The position numbers and the translations under genes are program-made. A stretch of DNA of 38,523 nucleotides, taken from contig NZ_JAHXYW010000025.1 of NCBI RefSeq assembly GCF_019969725.1, positions 1 through 38,523 on the forward strand. Direction: 5' to 3'. This DNA is from Neobacillus bataviensis. Lineage in GTDB: Bacteria; Bacillota; Bacilli; Bacillales_B; DSM-18226. This document shows, one piece after another, positions 1-7,118 of this stretch (its first letter is position 1; each line of letters starts with the position of its first letter). The notes beneath the pieces are model-generated. The model did not search any database, was not told the origin of the DNA, and saw nothing but the letters and a program-made list of their open reading frames with translations.

Positions 1-95
1 ACCACCGGGAGCAAGCTCCCAGTGATTCGCTCGACTTGCATGTATTAGGCACGCCGCCAGCGTTCGTCCTGAGCCAGGATCAAACTCTCCAAGAA
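1..95 (-). rRNA. 16S ribosomal RNA, 5' end (partial)
   Basis: Read on the minus strand, this is the start of a bacterial 16S gene. The universal AGAGTTTGATCCTGGCTCAG segment lies at about 69-88, followed by the conserved ACGAACGCTGGCGGCGTG block. The mature 5' end is placed at about 95 by analogy with E. coli numbering. The rest of the gene lies beyond the left edge. It is transcribed leftward, in the same direction as the rRNA operon whose end is at the right edge of the window. Confidence 0.97.
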
Positions 96-192
96 AGTTG
101 ATTAGCTCATAAAATAAAACGTTGGCTCGTGATCTCTATTATTATAGAAGAAACACGATTAATTATTGTTTGTTGACATTTTTGTTTGTTTA

Positions 193-206
193 GTTTTCAA
201 AGAGCA
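193..206 (-). promoter_or_regulatory. rrn leader boxA-like antitermination site
   Basis: In the 16S leader the minus strand reads TGCTCTTTGAAAAC, the usual Bacillus rrn boxA-type element (consensus TGCTCTTT). It lies between promoter P2 and the 16S gene. In other bacteria boxA recruits Nus factors to prevent premature termination of rRNA transcription; the role here is inferred from position and sequence. Confidence 0.7.
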
Positions 207-238
207 ATCTTGTTACTTCCTTTAGAAGCAACTCTATT

Positions 239-267
239 ACTATATCACGTCGCAACTTCGAAGTCAA
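239..267 (-). promoter_or_regulatory. rrn promoter P2
   Basis: On the minus strand, -35 TTGACT (262-267) and -10 TATAGT (239-244) are separated by exactly 17 bp, a near-consensus sigma-A promoter. It is the 16S-proximal member of a tandem pair, as is usual for Bacillus rRNA operons. Confidence 0.85.
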
Positions 268-332
268 CAACTTTTTAAGAATGTTTTTTAACATCTTCAT
301 GTTGTTAACCCGTCACTGACGACCGTTTTAAT

Positions 333-361
333 ATAATAACATCATGACAATAGTACGTCAA
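333..361 (-). promoter_or_regulatory. rrn promoter P1
   Basis: On the minus strand, -35 TTGACG (356-361) and -10 TATTAT (333-338) are separated by 17 bp. It lies about 94 bp upstream of P2 and just downstream of the ptsG terminator, so rRNA transcription is insulated from ptsG. Confidence 0.8.
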
Positions 362-372
362 CAAAAAAATCA

Positions 373-407
373 CAAAAAAAATAACCGACCCACAAGGGGC
401 CGGCTAC
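373..407 (-). terminator. Rho-independent terminator of ptsG
   Basis: The minus strand forms a 9-bp GC-rich stem (arms 397-405 and 383-391, with two G-U pairs) with a five-base loop. A run of T follows, covering 373-382. It sits a few bases after the ptsG stop codon. Confidence 0.85.
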
Positions 408-410
408 ATC

Positions 411-2480
411 TTACTTCGTTATTTTAATAACGCCTTCTTGCTGAAGATCTACAAGACCTTCTTTTTCAATAACCACCTTTTCACCTTCGGTTAAATTCGT
501 AAAGACAATTGGTGTAATTGTTGAAGTGGCATGCTCTTTAATATAATCTAAATCAACTTTTAATAAAGGCTGACCCTTGGTCACGCGTTCATTTTCAGAT
601 ACTAACGTTTCAAAACCCTGTCCTTTTAAGTTAACTGTATCAATACCAACGTGGATTAAGATTTCACGTCCGCCGTCAGACAGGATACCAATCGCGTGTT
701 TCGTCGGGAATAGGTTTACAATTTTTCCATCAACAGGTGAAACAACCATTCCTTCAGCAGGTACAATCGCAAAACCGTCACCCATCATTTTTCCGGCAAA
801 AACTTGGTCCGGCACTTCTGTAATAGCCTTAATTTCGCCTTTAATTGGAGCAACAAAAACTTCATCATTTTTACGCTCAGTTTGCAGTGCTTCAGGGTTA
901 ATTTCTTCAATCTGCTGCTCTACACCTTTTTCTGGTGCGTTAACCGCCGTCGTACGAGGACGCTTTCCTTCCATTATATCCTTCATTTGACCTTTGATGG
1001 TTTCAGAACGCGGCCCAAAGATTGCTTGAATATTATTACCAACCTCAAGCACTCCTGCAGCACCAAGTCTCTTCAACTCATCCTTGTTTACATTCTTAAT
1101 ATCATTAACGGAAACACGAAGACGGGTAATACATGCATCTAAATGAGCAATATTTCCTTGGCCGCCCATTGCATCTAAAATATTAGCGGCTAAATCGCTT
1201 GATCCTGCTTTGCCTGTTGGGGCTTGATTTTGTTCATCATCTAATTCACGGCCAGGCGTTTTTAAGTTAAACTTACGAATCGCGAAACGGAAGCCGAAGT
1301 AATAGATAACAGCAAATACAAGACCTACTGGAATAACAAGCCACGCATGTGTTTGCGGGTTGAGTAATCCAAACAAGACATAGTCAATTAATCCACCGGA
1401 GAACGTCATCCCGATTTTAACATCTAATAGATGCATTACCATGAATGATAGTCCTGCAAAAACCGCATGGATACCAAATAGAACTGGTGCAACGAAAAGG
1501 AATGAAAATTCAATTGGTTCAGTAATACCGGTTAGGAATGATGTTAAAGCAGCTGATGCCATCAAACCGCCGACAAACTTTTTCTTCTCCGGACGTGCTT
1601 CTTGATAAATCGCTAATGCTGCAGCTGGTAAGCCAAACATCATGAATGGGAATTTACCTGTCATGAATGTACCAGCAGTCAGATTTTTCACGTGGTCAGA
1701 AATCTGTGCCATGAAGATACGTTGGTCACCATGAACCACTTGACCCGCTTTTGTTGTATAACTACCAAATTCAAACCAGAATGGAGAATAGAAAATATGG
1801 TGTAAACCAAATGGAATTAACGAACGTTCAATCACACCAAAAACAAATGCAGAGAGAGTCAAGTTCGCATTTACCATGTTTGTCGAGAAAGAGTTCAGTC
1901 CAGATTGAATCGGCGGCCAAATAACCATCATGACTAACCCTAATATAATCGCTGTTCCTGCCGTAATAATCGGAACAAAACGTTTTCCTGCAAAAAATCC
2001 TAAATAGGATGGCAATTCAATCTCAAAGAACTTATTGTACATAGTTGCTGCAATAATACCAACGATAATACCGCCAAACACTCCTGTTTGAAGTGTTGGA
2101 ATACCGAGGACACTCACATAGCTTGTACCATTAATATCCTTCGCATCGATCCCTAAAACAGTTCCCATGGTTACATTCATGATTAAGTAACCAATGATCG
2201 CCGCAAGTCCCGCTGTACCTTCCCCACCAGCTAATCCTATAGCAACACCGACTGCAAATAAGAGCGGCAGATTACCGAAAACGATATCACCGGCATTTTT
2301 CATAACTGATGCGACCATAGCGACAGAACTATTATCCAAGAATGGAGCTATGTCTAATAAAGCCGGGTTAACCAGTGCCGCACCTAATGCAAGTAGAATA
2401 CCTGCCGCTGGCAAAAGGGCAACTGGCAGCATAAGTGCTTTACCAACTTTTTGCAAGACGCCAAATGCATTTTTAAACAT
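411..2480 (-). CDS. ptsG: PTS glucose-specific transporter, EIICBA fusion (PtsG)
   Basis: Membrane permease that imports glucose and phosphorylates it to glucose-6-phosphate with phosphate from HPr. The 689-residue protein has the full C-B-A domain order. An EIIC membrane domain spans about 1-400 and starts with an amphipathic segment and many hydrophobic helices. An EIIB domain at about 435-515 has the phospho-cysteine C450 in the DACITRLR motif. An EIIA domain at about 545-675 has the active histidine H610 in IHVGIDTV. Length is close to B. subtilis PtsG (about 699 as I recall). GGGAGGA lies at good distance before the ATG. It follows glcT through a terminator leader, so expression is probably glucose-induced by antitermination. 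The PTS glucose/glucosamine/maltose families are similar, but GlcT linkage favours glucose. Confidence 0.95.
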   Translation of the reverse strand: MFKNAFGVLQKVGKALMLPVALLPAAGILLALGAALVNPALLDIAPFLDNSSVAMVASVMKNAGDIVFGNLPLLFAVGVAIGLAGGEGTAGLAAIIGYLIMNVTMGTVLGIDAKDINGTSYVSVLGIPTLQTGVFGGIIVGIIAATMYNKFFEIELPSYLGFFAGKRFVPIITAGTAIILGLVMMVIWPPIQSGLNSFSTNMVNANLTLSAFVFGVIERSLIPFGLHHIFYSPFWFEFGSYTTKAGQVVHGDQRIFMAQISDHVKNLTAGTFMTGKFPFMMFGLPAAALAIYQEARPEKKKFVGGLMASAALTSFLTGITEPIEFSFLFVAPVLFGIHAVFAGLSFMVMHLLDVKIGMTFSGGLIDYVLFGLLNPQTHAWLVIPVGLVFAVIYYFGFRFAIRKFNLKTPGRELDDEQNQAPTGKAGSSDLAANILDAMGGQGNIAHLDACITRLRVSVNDIKNVNKDELKRLGAAGVLEVGNNIQAIFGPRSETIKGQMKDIMEGKRPRTTAVNAPEKGVEQQIEEINPEALQTERKNDEVFVAPIKGEIKAITEVPDQVFAGKMMGDGFAIVPAEGMVVSPVDGKIVNLFPTKHAIGILSDGGREILIHVGIDTVNLKGQGFETLVSENERVTKGQPLLKVDLDYIKEHATSTITPIVFTNLTEGEKVVIEKEGLVDLQQEGVIKITK

Positions 2481-2543
2481 AAATATTCCTCCCGTAAATC
2501 TTTTTTAGCTCATTAAGCGTTTTCATATTCATTAAAAAAACAA

Positions 2544-2636
2544 CAAAAAAGGCATGAGTAAAAGTTTAAGTGACTGAAGATATGGGTATAGATTACCCCT
2601 AAATCCTCAAATCAATTAATACTTTTCACTCATGCC
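2544..2636 (-). promoter_or_regulatory. ptsG leader: conditional terminator with RAT region (GlcT target)
   Basis: Between glcT and ptsG the minus strand forms a long hairpin. Its outer arms pair over about 15 bases (2621-2636 with 2551-2565), and a T run follows at 2544-2550. The interior can form a second hairpin around 2585-2600 (GGGG/CCC arms). Known family biology: GlcT binds a ribonucleic antiterminator (RAT) that overlaps the terminator and prevents its formation when glucose is present. Position and structure fit; the exact RAT bases were not resolved. Confidence 0.75.
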
Positions 2637-2668
2637 TGATCGAATCAGTAACACGTAAAAAATAATAG

Positions 2669-3511
2669 CTATTTAAATTTGTTTTGAAGCCTTTGCAGAT
2701 GCATCGTTAGGTATACCGCCTCTGCATCGAAAACCTTCAATTTTAATGTTTGTTGCATCACTTTAATGAGCTTCCATGAAAGATTATAGCACACCGGATA
2801 TTCCACTTTCAAGAGGGAAGCGATTTTTTCTGGCTCCTCTACCTTCTCCCCTTTAACTACACGATCTATAGCAAAGCGAAGGTGCCGGACAAGCCTCATG
2901 TAATCAATACTTTCCTTATCAATTTCGATGTCAAACTGCTCTTCCACCATTTCAACCAAGCGGCTGACAAGCTGGGAATGCTGATTGACTTCAGATAAAT
3001 TCTTATTGGAAATCGCACTATGAATATGGAGCGCAATAAAACCTATTTCACCATTCGGGAGGGAAATTCCCGTTTTATTATTAATCAGCTCTACTACCTC
3101 TGCCGCTACTTCATACTCATGCCGATAGAGAGCTTTCGTTTCTACTAGAAAAGGGTTATTCATTTCCATCCCCTGCGATGCCCGCGTGATCGCAAACATT
3201 AAGTGATCCGTGAGCGCGACATGGATATGTTCATTCAGCTGAGCATTTGTCCTTTGCTTAATCAAATCAATCGCAGAAATAATCACTTCCAAAAAATCAT
3301 TATCGATAAACGGAAGCAGCTTGATATAGTTCTCTTGTTCTTTTTCATTTTTCAAAACGAAAAGCTTTTCTACTGTATCTGTATCAATATAGTCCCCACG
3401 TTTCCGGTTAAACCCAATGCCCTTGCCAATTAAAACAACTTCTTCATAGGAAGGGTGTTCAGCAATTAAAACATTGTTATTTAATACTTTATCGATTAAC
3501 AGCTTTGCCAT
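2669..3511 (-). CDS. glcT: Transcription antiterminator GlcT (BglG/SacY family)
   Basis: RNA-binding antiterminator that permits ptsG transcription when glucose is available. The 280 residues give the classic layout. A CAT RNA-binding domain is at about 1-60 (NNNV and GKGIGFNRKRGD signatures). PRD1 at about 65-170 has H103 and H162/H164. PRD2 at about 172-280 has H210 in the MRLVRHLRF motif and a late LTMHLQRL histidine. The PRD histidines are phosphorylated by PTS proteins in this family, which couples activity to sugar flux. The gene sits directly upstream of ptsG and its terminator leader, as in B. subtilis. A G-rich stretch precedes the ATG, but the ribosome site is close to it, so the start is probable rather than certain. 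Confidence 0.93.
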   Translation of the reverse strand: MAKLLIDKVLNNNVLIAEHPSYEEVVLIGKGIGFNRKRGDYIDTDTVEKLFVLKNEKEQENYIKLLPFIDNDFLEVIISAIDLIKQRTNAQLNEHIHVALTDHLMFAITRASQGMEMNNPFLVETKALYRHEYEVAAEVVELINNKTGISLPNGEIGFIALHIHSAISNKNLSEVNQHSQLVSRLVEMVEEQFDIEIDKESIDYMRLVRHLRFAIDRVVKGEKVEEPEKIASLLKVEYPVCYNLSWKLIKVMQQTLKLKVFDAEAVYLTMHLQRLQNKFK

Positions 3512-3554
3512 ACCCCTTTATCCCCATTTCCATAAGTATAACCTTAGTATTTTC

Positions 3555-3583
3555 ATGTTATAAGAGGAAAATCAAGAAGTCAA
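3555..3583 (-). promoter_or_regulatory. Candidate sigma-A promoter of glcT
   Basis: On the minus strand, -35 TTGACT (3578-3583) and -10 TAACAT (3555-3560) are 17 bp apart and lie 44 bp upstream of the glcT start. Confidence 0.55.
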
Positions 3584-3621
3584 CGACGAAAATCGACAAT
3601 TCTATTAACAACGCTCCTGAT

Positions 3622-3654
3622 AAAAAAAAGAACCGCAGCAGTCCGCCGCAGTTC
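3622..3654 (-). terminator. Rho-independent terminator of pbuG
   Basis: The minus strand forms a 10-bp GC-rich stem (3630-3654, loop of five) directly followed by eight T residues. It lies 10 bp past the pbuG stop codon. Confidence 0.9.
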
Positions 3655-3664
3655 CCTTTAATCA

Positions 3665-4993
3665 TTATTTTAAGAAGATAAAATAAAGAACAAATATCAC
3701 AAAGAAGAAGTACATAATCGGGTGAATTTCTTTTGTCCGCCCTTTCACGATCATCGTGATCGGGTAAAAAATAAATCCGACTGCAATCCCTGTGGCAATA
3801 CTATATGATAACGGCATTGTAATCATGGTTAAAAACGCTGGTACAGCAATTTCAAATTTAGTCCAATCAATTTTCCCCAAAGATGAAACCATCAACACAC
3901 CAACGATGATGAGTGCAGGTGCTGTTACAGGTGCTGTCACGACTGATAATAATGGGAAGAAGAATAATGATAATATAAATAGTCCGGCTGTTACTAGCGA
4001 AGCAAATCCAGTTCTCGCACCGGCCGCTACCCCTGCTGATGATTCAACATATGAAGTTGTTGTAGAAGTACCAAGGATCGCCCCAACACCAGAAGCAATC
4101 GAATCAGCCAATAAAGCTCTTCCTGCATTTGGAAGTTTATTATCCTTCATAAGCCCTGCTTGATTGGCCACAGCCACAAGTGTTCCTGCGTTATCAAAGA
4201 AATCAACAAACAAGAATGTGAGGATAATCCCAAGCATAGCAGTCGTATAGAAAGAACTGTCTCCAAAAGAGGAGAAGGCCGCGCCGAACGTCGGCGTTAA
4301 GCTTGGAACAGAATCAACCACTTTATCAGGCATCTTGATTTCACCAAAAATCATACCGACAATGACGGTAAGAATCATACCATAAAATACTGCACCATTA
4401 ATTCCCCTAGTCATCATGATCACTGTTACCACAATACCAAAAATAGCAAGTAATGCTTCTGGAGATGTCAAGTCACCAAGTCCAACTAATGTCGCATCGT
4501 TATTAACAACGATTTTAGCATTTTGCAAACCAATAAAAGTTATGAACAAACCAATTCCGGCACCCACTGCGTGCTTTAAATCAACAGGAATCGCATTAAT
4601 GATTTTTTCACGAAGTCCTGTCAACGTTAAGATGAAGAAAAACACTGCGGAAATCAATACGGCACCAAGTGCATGCTGCCAAGGAATTCCGCTTCCTAAA
4701 ACAACTGTATAAGCAAAGAATGCATTCAATCCCATACCAGGTGCCAACGCCAGCGGGTACTTCCCTAACAGACCCATAATTATGGATCCCAAGGCAGATG
4801 CTAAAGCTGTTGCGACAAACACTGCACCGTAATCCATTCTCAAGTCCGCTGGAAAATCCTTTACCGAAGCAAGTGATAAGGTTAGCGGGTTAACGACTAA
4901 AATATAAGCCATTGCTAAAAAGGTGGTCAATCCGCCGATAAATTCGCGGCGGTAATTCGTACCTAGTTTTTCAAACTCAAAATACTTGTGCAT
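3665..4993 (-). CDS. pbuG: Guanine/hypoxanthine permease, NCS2 (AzgA-like) family (PbuG)
   Basis: Proton-coupled uptake of guanine and hypoxanthine across the cytoplasmic membrane. The 442-residue protein is almost entirely hydrophobic, with 12 or more predicted membrane segments. It begins with the family signature FEKLGTNYRREFIGGLTTF and contains the conserved MGLNAFFAYTVV and TSTTTSYVESSAGVAAGARTG blocks. GGGGGGA precedes the ATG. The 5' leader contains a guanine aptamer and terminator, so guanine excess should shut the gene off. The neighbour upstream is guaA, which has its own riboswitch. B. subtilis has two paralogues (PbuG, PbuO); the guaA neighbour supports PbuG. Confidence 0.93.
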   Translation of the reverse strand: MHKYFEFEKLGTNYRREFIGGLTTFLAMAYILVVNPLTLSLASVKDFPADLRMDYGAVFVATALASALGSIIMGLLGKYPLALAPGMGLNAFFAYTVVLGSGIPWQHALGAVLISAVFFFILTLTGLREKIINAIPVDLKHAVGAGIGLFITFIGLQNAKIVVNNDATLVGLGDLTSPEALLAIFGIVVTVIMMTRGINGAVFYGMILTVIVGMIFGEIKMPDKVVDSVPSLTPTFGAAFSSFGDSSFYTTAMLGIILTFLFVDFFDNAGTLVAVANQAGLMKDNKLPNAGRALLADSIASGVGAILGTSTTTSYVESSAGVAAGARTGFASLVTAGLFILSLFFFPLLSVVTAPVTAPALIIVGVLMVSSLGKIDWTKFEIAVPAFLTMITMPLSYSIATGIAVGFIFYPITMIVKGRTKEIHPIMYFFFVIFVLYFIFLK

Positions 4994-5033
4994 TTAATTT
5001 CCCCCCATGGAAAAAATTCCTCTTTATATTTTA

Positions 5034-5067
5034 CGAAAAAACGCTCCGGTATATTCTACCGGAGCGT
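5034..5067 (-). terminator. Expression-platform terminator of the pbuG riboswitch
   Basis: The minus strand pairs CGCTCCGGTA (5057-5066) perfectly with TACCGGAGCG (5042-5051), followed by a T-rich tract. It lies between the guanine aptamer and the pbuG ribosome site. A weak antiterminator pairing was seen between the aptamer's P1 3' strand and bases near 5077-5086, but it does not clearly overlap this stem. Confidence 0.85.
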
Positions 5068-5120
5068 GACTGTAGGCTGTGTAAAAATAGAGAGGAAAAA
5101 ATGCCTCTTTATTCAAAACA

Positions 5121-5193
5121 CTGCCTCGTAGTCAAGCCATTTACGGTGGCTCGGTAGAAACTTTTGGGCCATATCCCCAAGATTATACGATGC
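5121..5193 (-). promoter_or_regulatory. Guanine riboswitch aptamer (purine family), pbuG leader
   Basis: The minus strand carries all conserved purine-aptamer blocks. These are TATAATC in J1/2, a P2 hairpin with the GGATATGG loop, the AGTTTCTACC J2/3 segment, the CCGTAAAT L3 loop that kisses L2, and GACTAC in J3/1. The cytosine in GACTA corresponds to C74, which specifies guanine rather than adenine. P1 closes between about 5186-5193 and 5123-5130. Known role: guanine binding stabilises P1 and allows the downstream terminator, lowering permease synthesis. Confidence 0.95.
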
Positions 5194-5222
5194 AATATGA
5201 TAAGTTCTTGTTTACGTTTTTT

Positions 5223-5251
5223 ATTTTATCAGGGGGAATTCATTTTGTAAA
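5223..5251 (-). promoter_or_regulatory. Candidate promoter of pbuG
   Basis: On the minus strand, -35 TTTACA (5246-5251) and -10 TAAAAT (5223-5228) are separated by 17 bp and lie about 30 bp upstream of the guanine aptamer. The -35 touches the guaA terminator. Confidence 0.65.
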
Positions 5252-5298
5252 CAAAAAATACGAACATTGTTATAGTAAAAAATAACAATGTTCGTATT
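5252..5298. terminator. Terminator of guaA, possibly bidirectional
   Basis: A perfect 16-bp inverted repeat (arms 5258-5273 and 5282-5297) has A/T runs on both sides. On the minus strand it lies just after the guaA stop codon and ends in a T run at 5252-5257. Confidence 0.85.
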
Positions 5299-5308
5299 TT
5301 GGTATTTC

Positions 5309-6847
5309 CTATTCCCACTCAATGGTTGCAGGCGGCTTGCTGGTAATATCGTAGACCACCCGGTTTATATGTGCAACTTCGTTTACTATGCGGGTTGAGA
5401 TTTTCTCGAGCACATCCCACGGGATCCGCGCCCAGTCAGAAGTCATCCCATCGATCGAAGTGACTGCCCGAATACCGATTGTATAATCATATGTGCGTGT
5501 GTCTCCCATTACACCAACACTGCGGATGTCCGGAAGCACAGTGAAGTATTGCCAAATGTCACGATCGAGTCCCGCTTTTTTAATTTCTTCACGAAGAATC
5601 CAGTCAGATTCACGGACGATTTCAAGCTTATCTTCTGAAATGGCCCCTAACACACGAATGCCAAGTCCAGGACCAGGGAACGGCTGTCTCCAGACAATAT
5701 CGTCCGGAATGCCAAGCTCTGTACCAAGCGCACGAACCTCATCTTTAAATAACGTGTTTAATGGTTCAATTAATTTAAACTGCATATCTTCCGGCAGACC
5801 GCCTACATTATGATGCGATTTAATCGTTTGCGCCGTTGCTGTTCCGCTTTCGATGATATCGGTATAAAGCGTTCCCTGTGCGAGGAACTCGATTCCCTCA
5901 AGCTTCGTCGCTTCATCATCAAACACATAAATAAATTCATTGCCGATAATCTTACGCTTCTTCTCCGGATCGGAAACACCCTCAAGCTTCGATAAGAAAC
6001 GGTCTTTAGCATCCACCTTAATGACATTCATATGGAAGCCTTCTGAAAAAGTCTTCATAACACTTTCTGCCTCATTTTTCCGAAGCAGTCCGTGGTCGAC
6101 AAAAATACAAGTCAACTGATCGCCAATTGCTTTATGAATTAACACCGCAACAACGGATGAGTCCACTCCGCCGCTTAGAGCGCAAAGCACTTTTTTATCG
6201 CCAACTGTTTCACGAATTTTCGCCATTTCCATTTCAATGAAGTTATTCATTGACCAATCGCCAGCGCAATCACAAACATTAAACACAAAATTCTTAAGTA
6301 GGTCATTTCCGTAAACGGAATGGCGGACTTCTGGATGAAATTGTACTGCATAAAGCTTTCTTGCTTCATCACTCATTGCTGCAATCGGACAGTGAGGATT
6401 TGTACCATCAATAGTAAAGCCTTCCGGTGCTTCTACCACAAGATCGCCATGACTCATCCAGACAATCTGCTCATTTGGTAGTTCAGCAAAAATAGCTGAC
6501 TGATTTTGAATTGTCATTGTGGCTTTTCCGTATTCCCGCTGCTTTGCTTTTTCCACTTTTCCATCGAAATGAACGGTCATTAACTGCATGCCGTAGCAAA
6601 TTCCCAGAATCGGCAGACCCATTTCAAAAATTTCCTCATCACAGCGGAATGAATTTTCATCATAGACACTATTTGGACCACCTGAAAAAATAATCCCTTT
6701 AGGGTTCATTTTGCGGATTTCCTCTGCTGTAATCGTATGCGGATGAAGCTCGCTGTAGACGCCAAACTCGCGAATCCGGCGTGTAATCAACTGATTATAT
6801 TGGCTTCCAAAATCTAAAACAACAATCATATCTTGTTTTCCAGTCAA
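5309..6847 (-). CDS. guaA: GMP synthase (glutamine-hydrolysing), GuaA
   Basis: Converts XMP, ATP and glutamine to GMP in the cytoplasm. An N-terminal class I glutamine amidotransferase has catalytic C84 in GICYGMQ, and H171/E173 in HPEV. The ATP-pyrophosphatase domain has the PP-loop SGGVDSS at about 225-231, and the C-terminal dimerisation domain ends in KPPATIEWE. The start is chosen at TTG 6847: GAGGTGG lies five to six bases before it, and the resulting N-terminus and 512-residue length match Bacillus GuaA (about 513). An in-frame GTG three codons earlier overlaps the ribosome site and is less likely. A guanine riboswitch precedes the gene, giving end-product control. In B. subtilis guaA also lies next to pbuG and yebA. 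Confidence 0.95.
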   Translation of the reverse strand: MTGKQDMIVVLDFGSQYNQLITRRIREFGVYSELHPHTITAEEIRKMNPKGIIFSGGPNSVYDENSFRCDEEIFEMGLPILGICYGMQLMTVHFDGKVEKAKQREYGKATMTIQNQSAIFAELPNEQIVWMSHGDLVVEAPEGFTIDGTNPHCPIAAMSDEARKLYAVQFHPEVRHSVYGNDLLKNFVFNVCDCAGDWSMNNFIEMEMAKIRETVGDKKVLCALSGGVDSSVVAVLIHKAIGDQLTCIFVDHGLLRKNEAESVMKTFSEGFHMNVIKVDAKDRFLSKLEGVSDPEKKRKIIGNEFIYVFDDEATKLEGIEFLAQGTLYTDIIESGTATAQTIKSHHNVGGLPEDMQFKLIEPLNTLFKDEVRALGTELGIPDDIVWRQPFPGPGLGIRVLGAISEDKLEIVRESDWILREEIKKAGLDRDIWQYFTVLPDIRSVGVMGDTRTYDYTIGIRAVTSIDGMTSDWARIPWDVLEKISTRIVNEVAHINRVVYDITSKPPATIEWE

Positions 6848-6897
6848 AACGGCCACCTCAACTTGTTCAAATTTATTTTAGTATTTGCTACATGTAA

Positions 6898-6955
6898 ATA
6901 AAAAAAACTAGAAATCTCCCCCCGACGAATCTCAGGAAGGCAGAATTCTAGTTTT
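6898..6955 (-). terminator. Expression-platform terminator of the guaA riboswitch
   Basis: The outer stem on the minus strand pairs AAACTAGAA (6946-6954) with TTCTAGTTT (about 6905-6913). A G/C-rich inner stem is followed by a T run at 6898-6904. Its 5' arm includes bases 6936-6947, which can pair perfectly with 6980-6991 next to the aptamer P1. This gives mutually exclusive antiterminator and terminator structures. Confidence 0.88.
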
Positions 6956-6986
6956 CTCTTAAAAAATCATTAACAGAAAAATTCTG

Positions 6987-7057
6987 CCTTCATAGTCAGG
7001 CCATTTACGGCGACCCGGTAGAGACTCTCGAACCCTATCATCGAGGATATATGAAGG
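6987..7057 (-). promoter_or_regulatory. Guanine riboswitch aptamer (divergent J1/2), guaA leader
   Basis: P1 is a perfect 8-bp helix (7050-7057 with 6987-6994). The L3 block CCGTAAAT and the L2 loop GATAGGG keep the bases needed for loop-loop pairing. J2/3 reads AGTCTCTACC, a change only at the flipped-out position 48. J3/1 has GACTA, so C74 points to guanine. J1/2 reads TATATCC instead of TATAATC, which looks like a one-base loss or substitution. A clear antiterminator and terminator follow, so guanine should switch guaA off. Confidence 0.9.
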
Positions 7058-7088
7058 TAAAAATGCGTACCCTATTAAATTAAAACAT

Positions 7089-7118
7089 ATTGTATCAATA
7101 GGATGTTTTTCTGGTCAA
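7089..7118 (-). promoter_or_regulatory. Candidate promoter of guaA
   Basis: On the minus strand, -35 TTGACC (7113-7118) and -10 TACAAT (7089-7094) have an 18-bp spacer. The -35 overlaps the last codons of yebA, and no terminator was seen between yebA and guaA, so read-through into the riboswitch is also possible. Confidence 0.65.

Noticed and set aside
5309..5330. guaA 3' end as a second island integration site
   Set aside because: The 3' end of guaA is a known integration target in some Gram-positive elements, but I saw no second copy of its terminal sequence and no integrase.
5803..6027. Alternative-frame open frame inside guaA
   Set aside because: It overlaps the catalytic core of guaA in another frame and shows no family features.
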